Part shown: one piece after another, positions 1 through 11,300 of the stretch
Numbering within the stretch: the first letter of the stretch is position 1
Layout of the letters: every line of letters begins with the position of its first letter
Assembly (NCBI GenBank): GCA_963575745.1
Contig: CAUYUJ010017649.1
Location: 184,501-248,500, forward strand
Direction of reading: 5' to 3'
From: Prorocentrum cordatum
Taxonomy: Eukaryota > Sar > Dinophyceae > Prorocentrales > Prorocentraceae
DNA: 64,000 nucleotides
Program-made: the position numbers and the translations under genes
Notes under the pieces: generated by a model
Told to the model about the DNA's origin: nothing
Seen by the model: the letters and a program-made list of their open reading frames with translations, nothing else
Databases searched by the model: none

Positions 1-71
1 CCACGCAGACCGAAGGGGGGGTGGAGGCGGGAACGGGGCAGAGCGGGGCACCGCAACGGGCGCACGGCCGC

Positions 72-143
72 CTTCGGGTCCACGTCCCAGCCGAGCCCCG
101 CCCTGACGAGCGTCATGTGGTTGGAATCCTGGAGGTCTAGAAC
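72..143 (-). CDS. TerD gene exon E8 (start of second TerD domain)
   Basis: Seventy-two bases, 24 codons, reading VLDLQDSNHMTLVRAGLGWD then VDPK. AGLGWDVD is the opening of a second TerD domain. Acceptor ACGAG at 144-148. I end the exon at AAG before a GC donor (gcggcc); reading a few codons further to GCC before GTGCG is also possible. The remaining exons lie beyond the left edge. Confidence 0.75.
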
Positions 144-3100
144 CTCGTGGGATGGGGGCCCGCCCGCCGCCTGGGCCTCCCCCTCCGCCTCCGCCTCCTG
201 TTGAGGTCCACAAGCCGGCATCAACACGCAAACTGTCGGAAGCTCGGGCAAGTGCATTGGGTCGGCGCTGCTCCCCCAGCGCGCCACGGGCGGTGCCGGA
301 GGCGCGGCCGGGGCGGCCCGGCGCCGATCCAAGAAATCTGCACAAACCTCCGAATGGTTGTGTTTTTGCCCGCGTTTGTTCCTCGATCCTCGTTATCCTC
401 ATCCCCCCCGTGAGGGGTGCAACAAGCGAGTCGCAGTCAACGGAGTCGTTGGCACTTCAGCGCGCGGTTGCGGTCTGACGTATATATACATATATATATA
501 TACGCCCGCATGAGCGACGACAAGAAACGAACCCTACGCAAGATGGCACAGCGACCATATGCGGTGGCTTACGCGGGCCGCCAGCGCGGCGAACCACACT
601 GGACACGAGGGCGCTTACGCACAACCTTACGCGGGCAGCTTGCACGCCAATGCCGGCGCAGACGACTCCCTTGTCTTGCGTCGTTCACATGGGAACATCT
701 TCGTGGGGGCTAGATCGGGCCACTGGGGGCCATCGCTCTGGCTCCCTCCCTGGCCTCGTCGTCGGGGGTCGAGGCGGGAGGCCGCGGCGGGGAGGAAACC
801 AAGGCCGGACGATAGAACCTCACTGCCAGCCCCGGTCGGGGCGTGAGCAGCGAGGAGGAGGACGAGTCCCCAATAAGCGCTGATCATCCGCAGGATCTGC
901 GCAGCGACACTTTCCCCCCGCCACGCAGGCAGCTTGGGAGGCGCACGCGCACCGGGGAGCATCCGCACCTTACCCATGATGCGCGTGGCCTCCTTGAGGC
1001 TGCCATCCCACGTGGGGCCGCAGCGGGATGCGTCACGCTGCGTACTGCAATGCCCCCGCTGGCAACCATCGCAGCACCAAACCACGCCTATGCGTGGTCA
1101 ACTAATTAGTGGTGCCGCGGGGCATGATGCCCAAGGGCCGTAGGTATCCGGAACGTGCCATGGGATACTGGCGCGCGCATGGCACCATTGACGCCGCAGG
1201 AGGCTCGAGCACATCATATGGCGAAACTGGGCGAGTGGGCCCAGGGAAAGTTTCGCCAGGACTCGAGCCAACGACTATGGGTAGCGAAACAGATGATGAC
1301 GATAGCGATGCTGACGACGACGATGAGGTTCCGACCACGCCTGCGCAACACCGAATCCGTGACACTCAAGCCGGACCTCTCGGTGTCACGGTTTCCGCCG
1401 ATCGGCTTTCGCACCCCGGCCTGGGCTGCGGGAGCGGCGGCCCCAGGCGACACGAAAACGCCGAACAGTAAGACCCTGGGCCCTCCGAGGGCCCCCAAAA
1501 CATAGTTCTCGGCCGATGAGCGCTCTGTCTGGGGAGGAGGGTTCAAATTCTCTGGCCCCCAGAGGCGGCCTTGTGGCTGACAGTCGACCTGCCGATAAGA
1601 ACAAGTGTTGCGATGGGGGGGGAAGGATTTGTCCGCCGCGCGCACAACAAACTGGAACCAACCCGATGTTGATGCTACGCCACTCCCTGTCCCTACATCC
1701 CCGCCCAGACGCGGGCCGCCGGGCCCCCGGGCGGTGGCAGCAGGCGCCGCCGCCGCCTCCGGCTGCTAGCCGCCAGAGCAGCCGCAGCCGCCCGCCGCAT
1801 CCTCCTCCTCTTCTTGCTCTTCCTCCTCCTGCTCCACAATTACACCATATGAATAATACTCTCCTCTCTCCCCTGGTGGCGTTCCGCAAATGTCCAGCCA
1901 CCCTCCGCGTACTGGTGTTTAACACACAAGATTCCTGGAATTTGGGTTTTCGCTTGGTTTGTACTTTCCCCTCCAAAAATGCTGCTCTCGCTGAAGCGCC
2001 GGCCTCATTTTTGGGCTACCGCTCGTTCCGAATCGCGCTCCCGCTGCAGCGCTGGCTTCATTTCCGCGCTTCCGCTCGTCCCGAATCGTGCTCCCGCTGC
2101 AGTGCTGGCGTCATTATTCTCAGCGCCATGCCACGGCATGGTTTTCGGTTCTTCCAAACAGGCCCCAAAATCTAGAAAATGCCCCCCGAAAAAACCATCG
2201 GAAGTGATTACACATTCGCTGTCGATGCAATGATTTCTTGGGCCGCAGAAGCCCCCCCCCACTTTGGGGCGTTGCCACGCCATGCTATGTCATGCTACGC
2301 GTTGATCTTCAACACCATGCTATACCATGCAATGATATGCCATGCTACGACATCCGATTGTGCAAATACAGATGAGATCTACGCCATGGTAATGGATGGG
2401 AGGGAGGGGTAGGACGTCAGATATGACGCGAGCGCACCTAGCTTGTCTCTTCCCCTCCTCCTCCTCCTCTTTTCCGCCTCCTCCTCCTTTCCGCCTTCTC
2501 CTCCTCCTCCTCCTCCTCCTCCTCCTCCTCCTCCTCCCCGCTGCGGCCGTCTGCTCGGCGCTGCCCCCTGCTCTAGGCCGCGCGCCTCTCCCTTCTCCAT
2601 GGCAAACGCCACCTTCTGCCTCTTGGGCGCTCCTCTCGCCGATTGGGAGGCCGAGGAGACCAGGACGCAGGATGCAACAGAGAAAGTGGAACCAACGAGT
2701 CGCGAGCATGACAGGGCAGTAAAGCATGGATGCGCCACTACAGCAAGAGGCGCGCGGACGCTGACAAGCAATTCGTGAGGCAGGTGAAGCAAGCACCGTC
2801 ACCTGGGAAACGCCGCCCAAAACCAGTGTCGGGTCGAAGCCGAAGGGCATCGAACATAACACATCTCGAGGTTGAAGCCTCGGATGTGCGCGACTCACCA
2901 CACGGGCGTGAGCCCCGAGTTGTCCTCGCTCTACCACGGTAGAAGATGAGCCTAGGTTGAAAGAGGCACCAGCAAGCAGCAGCAACGATGGAGAGGGCGA
3001 AGGAGGAGGAGGAAAAGGAGGGAAAGGAGGACGAGGAGGAGGAGGAGGACGAGGAGAAGGAGGAGGAGGAAGAGGACATGAAGGAGCATGCCACGCGTCA

Positions 3101-3376
3101 GATTATGCTGATTACGATGAGGAGGGGGGGAGGATGATGATGAGGATGAAAGAGCGGTGCCGAGGGAGAGCACGATGAGAAGCAGGGGCAATTGCAGGAG
3201 CAGCAGGAGCGGAAAACGGGCGGAACTCCTGGGATCACGCCGCGGATTAGGTTGCCCAAAGTGGGCTCCACGACCCGCTGGCTCCGCTGGGGCGCTCCGA
3301 GGCGGGGCTGAAGAGGGAACGGAGGGGCGAGGTTTGAGAAGGAACGAGGAGGAGGAGGAGGAGGAGGAGGAGGAGA

Positions 3377-3461
<85 letters not shown>

Positions 3462-5320
3462 CGAGGAGGAGGAGGAGGAGGAGGAGGAGGAGGAGGAGGA
3501 GGAGAAGCAGGAGCAGGAGCAAAACCAGGAGCAGGAGGAGCAGGAGCAGGAGGAGGGAGGAGAGGAGAGGAGTGAGGGGGGCCCTCCCTGCCTGCTTCTG
3601 TTTTTGTTTTTCTTTGGATGGGGGAGGGGGCCCCTGCCGCTGGCACTCGGGTGGCCGTCGCCATCCACCTGGGTGCCGAGAACTGCCTCCGTGACGGCCT
3701 CCCCCTGTCGTGGCGGGCTTGGGACCTCCAACCGGCACGCCTGGCCCCTGTGGACACGAGACACATTGCGGACGGGTCTCGTGCCGGGGCCGCGGATTAG
3801 CGGAGGAGGCGAAGGAGAAGGAAAAGGAGAAGGAAACAGGGGAGGAAAAGGACAAGGAGAAGGAGGAGGAGGAGGAGGAGGAAGAGGAGGAGGAGGAAAA
3901 GGAGAAGGAGAAGGAAACAGGGGAGGAAAAGGACAAGGAGGAGGAGGAGGAGGAGGAGGAGGAGGAGGAGGAGGAGGGGACAGCAATAATGTCACCGCCG
4001 TATCGCTGGGGCACGAATGGGGCGCCGTCGCTGGAGCCCGCATGGGGGAATGAGATCCGGCGAGCGGGGGACACCCGCCACGTGGGTGAAATCGGGGGGT
4101 GCGATCTACAGTCGCGGCGTCGTGGTGCCGAGTGCCTGTCGTCACTCCTCCTCCGCATAACCGCATGGACTGTCCCTCACCACCTCCTCGCCCCAAGGCC
4201 CTTCGACGATCCAGGCGAGTCCAAGATTCTAGGGGGTGACATCCCGGAAAGGGGGGGGCGAACTTGCTGAGGCAGTCGTCCGCTAAGTTGCGGCTAATCG
4301 AGCCGCGGCGCGCACGAGGGCGGGCGAGCCCTCGGCAGGGCTGCGCCTGGGCCGGGCAGCAAGCGGAGGGAGGAGGAGGAGGAGGAGGAGGAGGAGGAGG
4401 AGGAGGAGGAGGAAGAGCAGAGGGGCTTGGCCGAACCCCCAAACGGCGCGGTGACCATACCGCGCGGTGATTCAGCGGGGATGCGGGGTAGCCGCACGGT
4501 TTCGGGACGTGGGTCGTTCTCCGAGGATGTCTGGGGCAGCCGGGGCCCCCAGGAACTCCAAACGGCACGCTGACGGACACTGCTGTCATGTCTTTGCGGA
4601 TTTCGGAACCACCGCAAGGTCTGTCACTGCGCAGTTTTGGGATCACCAATCAGCTCGCGCAGCGGTCTTTCCTGGTGCCCCCCAGCGTCGGGGGGAGCCA
4701 ACGTAAGTATCGAAGAACGGCGCCTGGCGGCGGGGCCAGAAACGTCTGCGTGAAGCACATCTCGTAACCGCACCTTTCCCTATCCCCCCTTTCTCGATTC
4801 TTATCAGAGCTCGTGCTATCGCCAACGTGCGCTTACCCGCGGGCAGCGCGACGAGGGCCGACAGAGGCTGCGCGCCATCGGTGGAGCTGAGCGGGGTAAG
4901 CGCACACTGGACTACGCAGCGCACACCGTAAAGAGCATCGGCTTTCGTCCGACCCGACATGGGGAGGCACCGTCTCCCACGCGCGGCGCCTAAGAAGAGC
5001 GCCGCTGCGCCCCAGCGGCCACCGCGTGACGCACAGAGCGAGCAAGAGGAGGCGGACATTCCCCACCTCCGCCGCCTCGGCCCCGGCCAGGGGGTCGTGC
5101 CGCGGCGGACCGCCGCCCGCCGCTGCTGCTGGCCATCGCTGGCGCCCCCGCCGCTGTCGGCGTCGACGTCTGGCCCGAGCCCCAGGGGTGGCGCCCCGTG
5201 GAGGCCCTGGGAAAGCCCCAAAGAGGCCCCGGGGAAGCACCACGTAGAGGCCCAGGAGCGCGACACCCGCGGAGGTCCTGGGAAACGGCCGTCGTTGTTT
5301 CCACGGTCGTTGTCCTCGTC

Positions 5321-5370
<50 letters not shown>

Positions 5371-8300
5371 TGTCTGTCATCGGCGTCGGCGGTGGCTGCC
5401 GCCCGCCGCTGCTGGTGGCTACCGCTGGCCTGCGCTGCTGGTCTGGGTCCCGAGTCGTCGGCGTCAATCCGCGGGTGCGTCTGTCCCCCCGCTGCCGGCT
5501 CTTAGGCCGTCGTGGCAGCCTCGAGGGCCATCTTAAAACGTCGTGGCGGTATCCTGGGCCATCTTGAAGCTTCCTGGCCTGCTGGGGCCCGTGTAAGCCG
5601 TCCAGCACGCCCCGGAACGCGCCCCGGAAAAAACCCGAAGAGGCCCAAGAGGGGCGCTGCCGCCCTGCTGCCCCGCCTGTGGGTCTCACAGACGGGGCGT
5701 CGTCCTCCCTGTTCACATCTGCTCTTCCCGCCTGCTCTCCCTCCCTCCGCGCGCCGCCATGGCGCTGACGGGCTGCTCGCAGCCGCCGCGCTGTCACCCC
5801 GGGCTTGGTCTTGCCCCCCGCCGCCTGCGGCCCAGCTTTTTGCTGGACACCACGCCCGCTCCCGCCCTGGGGAAGGTGCGGCCACCAGACGTCGGCTCCA
5901 CACTGACCGTTTTGCACCCTTGCCCCACTGGATGGTCACAGCCCCCGCGCTGCGCCCCGCCGCCGCCGGCCCCCCCCGGTGCAGCAGCCGCCGCGGCCCT
6001 GCCGGCGGGGCCGACCGCGCCGCGCGCTCGGGGCGCGACCCGTCCCCCTGAGCGGCCTCGTTCCCCTCCCGCCCCCTCTTTCGGCAGTTTCCTCTGCCCT
6101 GTCCCCTCCTCTTGCATGGTGGCACAGTTCGCTACAACGGCATCCCATTTTAGGTCGCTTTTCGCCAGCGCAGTTACTCTGCCTAGCCGCCGACGCACAA
6201 ACAAGTGTTCGGTGATTGGTGTTTGCGATTTGGTGTTGTGGCTCGGAATTTGGTGTCTGGGGTGTTGGTGTGAGGGTGTTTGGTGTTTGGTGTTTGGTGT
6301 CTGGGGGTTGGGGTTTGGTGTTTGGTGTTTGGGGTTTGGTGTGGTGGGGTTGAAGGGGTGGTGTGGCCGGGTGTTTTCATGGGTGTCCATTGGTTGTTCC
6401 TGGAGAGGGAGCTCCCCCCCGCACCGCCTCTCCCCGCCCCCCCCCGCCCCCCCTTTCCCCTTCCACCCCTTTTCCCCTGCGTTGCCATCCGCCCCCCCCC
6501 CCCGCCCCCGCTTCTCCCCCGCCTCTCCCCGCCCCTCGTTTCTCCCCCGCCTCTCTCCGCCCCCCGCTTCTCCTCTGCCTCCCCCCTTCTCCCGCCCCCT
6601 CTCCCCCCGCACCCCCCCGCACCCCTGGACCTCCTCCTCCCCTCTCCCCTGCGCCCCGTCGCCCTCGCCATTCTCCGTCCTTGCACCGCCCAGGGCGCCT
6701 GTCGGCGGCCACAAGGTGCCGACAGGCGCACCCGATGTCCACGAAGTGCCTGCCCTCCTGCGGCGGCGGGGCTCCTCCTCCAAGGATGCCCCCTCCTCGT
6801 CCTCCCGGGTCCTCCTCGTCGTCTCCCCCCCCCTCCCTCTCTTCTGCTCCTCCCGCGTTCCGCGTTCCTCCTCTGCGCTCTTCCGTGTTTGTCCTCTTCC
6901 TGTTCTTCCTCGTTTTCGTCCTCCTCCTCCTCCTCCTCCTCTTTCCCCTCCTCCTCCGCTCCTTCTCCTTATAAATAACTTCTCCCTGTCGCACACCGAA
7001 GCCAGTGTTTACGGCGGGCCGGGCGTTTCGCCTGAGACTTCCTCACCACTAATGACCCTGAGGCTTAAACCTTGGCAACCGTTTCGCACATGGAGGCGCG
7101 CTGTTTTCAAAATGTGGTTCTCGCCTTTGCGCCGCGCGCGTTCGCTTTAACGACCCGGGGAGGACGTACCCAACCATTTGTTGGTATTAAAGAACATAGG
7201 GCGAGCAACTATACATCGGACCGCTCCGTTTAACAGCCATCATTGAATTATCCGCAATGCCCTTGAACGCTTCGCCAAAGAACGTCGGGCCAGATTCAGA
7301 TGTTTCACATGCGGCGTCACTCTTAAGAGTCATGTCCTTGGTAAAAGAGCGACCACGAGGGGGCGTGGAAACATGTGGAAGAGGGACGATTGGGGACATC
7401 ATTCGTGGGAGTAGCAACGCCTTGCGCTGCGTTCGCATTGCAGGACAGCGCTCTGCGCGCCATGACAATACAGCGCCTTGCGCTTAACGTAGCATCTGCG
7501 CGCACGCATTGCAAACAACAGGCAACTGAAGAAGGGATGCGGCATGGGCAACGGACAGCGCCATGCGCTATTCGTTGCGAGGCGCTGGCCCTCCCAGAAG
7601 CCCACGGAAACGGCGACGGACTCGCAGATCGCAGGCGCCAATGGGGCGGCGAGGTCCCGTGGTGATCTGCGTAGGACGTACCTCCGCTGGCCCTCCCAGA
7701 AGCCCACGAAAGTGGCGACAGCTTCGCAGATCGCAGCCCCCCAGGGGCGACGCGGTCTCGTGGTGATCTGCGTGGGACGTACCTCGGTTGGGCCTCCCAG
7801 AAGCCAGCGAAAGTGGCGACAAGTTCGCAGATCGCAGCCCCCCAGGGGGGCGGCCTCGTGGTGATCAACGTAGGACGTATCTCCGCTGGCCCTCCCAGAA
7901 GCCCACGAAAGTGGCGACAGCTTCGCAGATCGCAGCACCCCAAAGGGCGACGAGGTCTCGTGGTGGATCCGCGTAGGGCGTACCTCCGCTGGGGCCTCCC
8001 AGACGCCCACGAAAGTGGCGACAAATTCGCAGACCGCAGCCCCCCCAGGGGGGCGGCCTCGTGGTGATCAGCGTAGGGCGTACCTCCGCTGCCCCCCCCC
8101 CCCAGGAGCCCACGAACGTGGCGACAGTTTCGCAGATCGCAGCGCCGGCGCCCCAGGGGACGGAGAGGTCGCGTGGTGATCCGCACATGGCGTCACCCCA
8201 CTGGCCCTCCCATGGGCCAGCGAAAGTGTCGACAGTCTCGCAGACCGCAGCACCCCACGGGGCGGCGAGGTCTCGTGGTGATCTGCGTGGGACGTACCTC

Positions 8301-11300
8301 TGCTGGCCCTCCCAGAAGCCCACGAGAGTGGCGACAGTTTCGCAGATTGTAGCCCCCCAGGGGGCGACGCGGTCTCGTGGTGATCTGCGTAGGACGCACC
8401 TCCGCTGGCCCCCCCCCAGGAGCCGGCGAACGTGGCGACAGCTTCGCAGATCGCAGCCCCCCAAGGGGCGACGAGATTTCGTGGTGATCTGCGTGGGACG
8501 CACCTCCGCTGGCCCACCCAGAAGCTACGAAAGAGGCGACAGCTTCGCAGATCGCACCCCCCCCCCCCCGCCCAAGGGACGGCGAGGTCCCGTCGTGATC
8601 TGCGTAGGACGCACCTCCGCTTGCCCTCCCAGAAGCCCACGGACACGGCGACGGATTCGCAGATCGCCCCCCCCCCCCCCCGGGGGCGGCAAGGTCTTGC
8701 GGTGATCCGCGTATGACGTACCTCCGCTGGCCCAGAAGCTCGCGGAAGTGGCGACAGACGGCGTAGTCTCGTGACGGTATGCGAAGGACGTACTTCCGCT
8801 GGCCCTCCCAGAAGCTCACAGAACTGGCGGCAGCTTCGCAGATCGCAGCCCCCCAGGGGACGGAGAGGTCTCGTAATGATCTGCGTGGGGCGCACTTCCG
8901 CTTGGCCTCCCAGAAGCCAGCGAAAACTGCGACATATTCGGGGGCCGCCGCCTCCCAGGGGACGGCGAGGTCTCGTGGTGATCTGCGTAGGACGCACCTC
9001 CGCTTGGCTTCCCAGAAGCCAACGGAAGTGGCGATATATTCGCAGATCGCAGCCCCCCAAGGGGCGACGAGGTCTCGTGGTGATCTGCGTAGGACGTGCC
9101 TCCGCTGGCCCTCCGTGAAGCCCGCGAAAGAGGCGACAGCTTGTCAGATCGCAGCCCCCCAGGGGCGACGCGGTCTCGTGGTGATCTGCGTGGGACGTAC
9201 CTCGGTTGGGCCTCCCAGAAGCCAGCGAACGTGGCGACAGGTTCGCAGATCGCAGCCGCAGGGGGGCGACGCGGTCTCGTGGCGATCTGCGTGGGACGTA
9301 CCTCTGCTGGCCCTCCCAGAAGCCCACGAGAGTGGCGACAGTTTCGCATGTCGCAGCCCCCCTGGGGACGGCGAAGTCTCGTGGTGATCTGCGTGGGACA
9401 CGCTCCAGCCGGCCCTCCCAGAAGCCAACGAAGGTGGCGACAAGTTCGCAAATCGCAGCGAAGCCCACGAAAGTGGCGACAGCTTCGTAGATTGCAGCCC
9501 CCCAGGGGACGGCGAGGTCTCGCAATGATCTGCGTGGGACTCGCCTCCGCTGGCCCTCCCCGAAGCCAACGAAAACGGCGACAGGTTCGCAGATCGCAGC
9601 CCCCCAAGGGACGGCGAGGTCTCGTGGTGATCTGCGCGGGACGTACCTCCGCTCGCAGCCCCTCTGGGGACGGCGAGGTCTCGTGGTGATTTGCGTGGGA
9701 CGTACCTCCGCTGGCCCTCCCAGAAGCCCACGAACGCGGCGACAGTTTCGCAGATCGCAGCGCCCCAGGGGACGGAGAGGTCTCGTGGTGATCTGCGTGT
9801 CCCGCCCAAGTCGCCGCCGTAGAGGCCGTTGCCTCGTCGCGGGTGGCTCTTCTCTCCTGGCCCATGGCCTGGCCTGTTTGCTTGCGGTTGTTTCCCGTCC
9901 CTTTCTGCTCGCTGCTTCCCTCCATGTCCCTTCCTCCTGCTCCCTGCATGTTGTCCCCGCTTGGCCCCTCTTCTGCCTGCCCGCCCGCCCCGCCGGCCCT
10001 GGCCTCCCGCCTGGGCGTTCGTCGTCGTCTGCCTGTCCCCTCCCGCCTGGAGATCCTCCTTCTGGTCCGTAATTATCCTCGTCGAGAACCATCGCGCGCA
10101 ACACGAACTCCTGAGCGGCGTTGCAGGTGTCAAGCTCCTTCTCCGAAATTCACGACCTGGCCGTTTCGGAGGCCGCCTTCCCGCTCTTGCGCAGCCGGGC
10201 GAGGTAGTGGGCAGCAATCCTCGCCTTCGCGCCTCCTAGGTTCCAGCCGTCGATGTCCCGATGCTTCTGGAGGTGATCCATGAGCCCCGCGAGGGTCGCG
10301 GGTCTCCTTCTCGATGATCTGGATGAGCTCGGGCACCTTGGAAGTACCTGCCAAATTCTGCGATCCTGTCAAGGACGTCGGGCCCGTGCGGATTCCGGCA
10401 CCGCCTGGGTCGGCGCTCGAGCTTCCCTTGGTGACCGCGTCGGTCCTGACGATGTCCTCGTGCTCCTTGGGTCGATCCAAGAGAGAGCTGATCCCGCTGC
10501 TCACTCAGCTCCGACCTGATCCTGGGCGAGTCCAGCGAGCTCAGGGTCGCCTCGGTCCCCGAACTCCCGTTTGTCGTATGTGGCGAGTGATTGCCGCCGC
10601 CTTGCTCTATTTGGGCGATCTCTTTCGCGAGCTCCGTCTGCGATTGCACGACGACCCCAGCAAGTCGTGCATCTGGACACCCGCACGGCCGAACTCCCTC
10701 TCCGACGAGTCCGAATCCAAGTCCGAATCCACCCCAAACGGCCCTGCGGAATGCCTTCTTCTGCCCGGGCCACTTCAGGACGATGCCCCAGTCGAGGAAT
10801 AAGCCCATAGCGATCAAGGCCATAACGTCCCAGTCCAGATCCTCGAAGTACCCGGCGATCTCCTCCCAGCGCTCGCTCGCGCACTCGGTGGCCTCGACCA
10901 CTTCGCGGGCAGTGATGTACAAAGCCTTGATCGCAACCCAGATCTTGAAACGCTTGCCCACGACGTAGATGGCCCACGAGGCTCCGCCCCAGTACCCTGG
11001 GGCGCCCCAGGAGACGAACGCCTCGATCAGGTTGATGGCCGTCCCCAGGCAAGGCATTACTTATGTATTCGTCTAACCTTTGGTGGTAGCCGTCGTCCTC
11101 GTAGTAGCTTTGCTGTTGCGCTTCCGGACCACCGAATTCGACTGCTTCTCGATCTGTATCAGGTCGGCGGTGCTGAAGCCAGGCACGTCCGAGTAGTCGA
11201 TCTCTGGCAGCGGAATCGGCTTTACCTTGGTCCGATCCCGCACATGGATCACCTGCGCGCGCTTCCGAGGGTCGGTGGCCGTCCAGTGCGGATCGTTTGC

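Larger units (their letters stand above)
144..2585 (-). other. TerD intron between E7 and E8 (GC-AG)
   Basis: About 2.4 kb with a CTC array (2449-2536), a fold-back element (about 218-372), a MITE-like element (about 511-690), a TA/CA microsatellite (482-503), and a two-copy 54-57 bp tandem duplication (about 1995-2110). The segment 700-1990 has no recognisable feature; its open frames are GC-bias artefacts. Confidence 0.5.
2633..6731 (-). other. TerD intron region between E6 and E7, triplet-rich
   Basis: About 4.1 kb that should include one unseen exon. Contents: GAG/GGA and GAT triplet arrays (2996-3080, 3346-3510, 3800-3980, 4373-4414), a CGT array (5322-5368), an inverted-repeat element (4438-4641), a TTTGGTG-like array (about 6228-6360) and polypyrimidine sequence (6410-6720). 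Long open frames here are poly-Asp, poly-Glu, poly-Ser or poly-Pro artefacts. Confidence 0.5.

Noticed and set aside
1516-1575. GGTTCAAATTC as a tRNA T-loop
   Set aside because: No acceptor stem or anticodon arm could be found around it.
2952-4649. 565-codon Ser/Pro-rich minus frame and its poly-Asp and poly-Met counterparts
   Set aside because: Driven entirely by GAG and GAT triplet arrays.
5040-5090. EVGNVRLL on the minus strand as the missing TerD exon
   Set aside because: Only GNV-x-R resembles the expected segment, without the preceding LEPT or a fitting acceptor.
6228-6360. Interstitial telomere
   Set aside because: Unit is TTTGGTG and degenerate, not TTTAGGG; listed as a heptamer array only.
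7190-7370. Minus frame RGRSFTKDMTLKSDAACE...
   Set aside because: Plausible composition in an AT-richer patch, but no splice context and no match to TerD or any family I know.
8068-10104. 678-codon minus frame over the satellite
   Set aside because: It arises from stop-free GC-rich tandem units of unequal length; equally long frames exist on the plus strand, and repeats shift frame between units.
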